From NCBI GenBank assembly GCA_001771585.1, contig MEUE01000001.1, positions 434,001-498,000 on the forward strand: DNA of 64,000 nucleotides, read 5' to 3'. This stretch comes from a candidate division WOR-1 bacterium RIFOXYB2_FULL_46_45. GTDB taxonomy: Bacteria; Margulisbacteria; WOR-1; XYC2-FULL-46-14. Within the stretch, counting starts at the first letter, position 1. Each line of letters begins with the position of its first letter. The notes beneath the pieces were generated by a model. The model worked only from the letters and a program-made list of their open reading frames with translations, ran no database searches and was not told the DNA's origin. The translations under genes were made by a program, and so were the position numbers. Below, piece by piece: positions 63,772-64,000 of the stretch.

Positions 63772-64000
63772 CTATTCACCTCCCTTTGCTTCTTGTCCTT
63801 TTTTATCTTTAATCGCGTTCAAAGAATACAACAGTTTTTTCAGTGTTCCCGCCAGGACATTGACGATCCCCTGCTTCGGACTGTTCATCGACTGCAGCAG
63901 CCGAACGATCAGCTCCTGCCTTCCGGGCAGTTTTGAAAGTTTTACAATCGCGTCTTTGCTCAAAAATTCGTCATTTAAAATTCCGCCGATAATTTCCGGC
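63772..64000 (-). CDS. rplJ: 50S ribosomal protein L10, C-terminal part (cut by window end)
   Basis: The open frame reaches the window edge and reads ...[41 protein letters not shown], then ITKLTALAT-like [26 protein letters not shown]. This is the C-terminal part of L10, the stalk base that binds L7/L12. The true start lies beyond 64000. Placement before rplL confirms it. Confidence 0.9.
   Translation of the reverse strand, partial: PEIIGGILNDEFLSKDAIVKLSKLPGRQELIVRLLQSMNSPKQGIVNVLAGTLKKLLYSLNAIKDKKGQEAKGGE

Noticed and set aside
1-64000. CRISPR arrays, rRNA genes, prophage or IS transposase
   Set aside because: No regular spaced repeats, rRNA or transposase-like genes were found on either strand. 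The only mobile-looking DNA is the GxxExxY element pair and the small palindromes.

Overview
The window reads as one piece of a bacterial chromosome from a small-genome, probably uncultivated candidate-phylum lineage. The gene repertoire (fused ThiD2-ThiE, CdaA, PdxJ, DapL, CimA, an AMIN-domain amidase, zinc-ribbon ribosomal proteins, no rpmD) would fit something near WOR-1/Saganbacteria or Margulisbacteria. That placement is inference; only a phylogeny of rpoB/rpoC or the ribosomal proteins could settle it. Genes are very tightly packed, with ATGA-type or longer overlaps. Internal operon genes mostly carry Shine-Dalgarno (SD) sequences, whereas many operon-leading genes have a -10 box only 6-9 nt before the start codon, so they are probably leaderless.

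Layout. (1) 1-1973: lineage-specific helical protein of unknown function. (2) 13762 down to 1936, minus strand: one overlapping gene string ispH-cimA-lysA-cdaA-panB-tRNA-Arg(CCT)-aroK-aroB-tyrS-ispF-pdxJ-rpiB-sugar nucleotidyltransferase-panD-thiE. It joins isoprenoid, isoleucine, lysine, aromatic and cofactor biosynthesis with c-di-AMP synthesis and a tRNA. (3) 13838-15463: a degenerate histidine-kinase-like gene bracketed by a perfect 20-bp direct repeat. (4) 15460-22905: dapL-dapF, an AbiEii-type toxin pair, queD-murI-amiC-CCA transferase, and a secreted DUF4015 protein. (5) 22902-28243: accessory cluster with a DHH-like protein, an HD hydrolase, two unknown proteins and an HExxH protein. 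(6) 31980 down to 28240: recO-MFS-radical SAM-glycosyltransferase. (7) 32.0-34.2 kb: an NtrC-family regulator lacking its DNA-binding domain, flanked by an intact and a deleted copy, in opposite orientations, of a GxxExxY-protein element. (8) 38772 down to 34156: small protein, class V aminotransferase, truA, serA and patatin. (9) 64000 down to 38780: an almost unbroken rif-str-S10-spc-alpha string from rplJ (cut by the window end) through rpoBC, rpsLG, fusA, the S10/spc clusters, secY, adk, infA, rpmJ, rpsM-K-D, rpoA, rplQ, rplM and rpsI, with no tuf, rpmD or map.

The best candidate for something new is a shared promoter-like signature, TGAAATTT-N14-(C/G)GA(T/A)A(T/A)AT, found five times. 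Each copy precedes a lineage-specific gene: 90(+), 13838(+), 25478(-), 25737(+) and 26803(-). No copy was noticed before a housekeeping gene. The spacer is exactly 14 nt every time. It is loosely similar to flagellar/sigma-28-type promoters. Together these genes (kinase-like ATPase, HD plus DHH-like hydrolases, HExxH protein, several unknowns) look like a dispersed, co-regulated, probably mobile accessory regulon.

A second recurrent feature is repeat DNA living in frame inside essential genes: palindromes in ispH (two copies of one unit) and amiC, and short tandem repeats in thiE, pdxJ, aroB, panB, dapF and truA.
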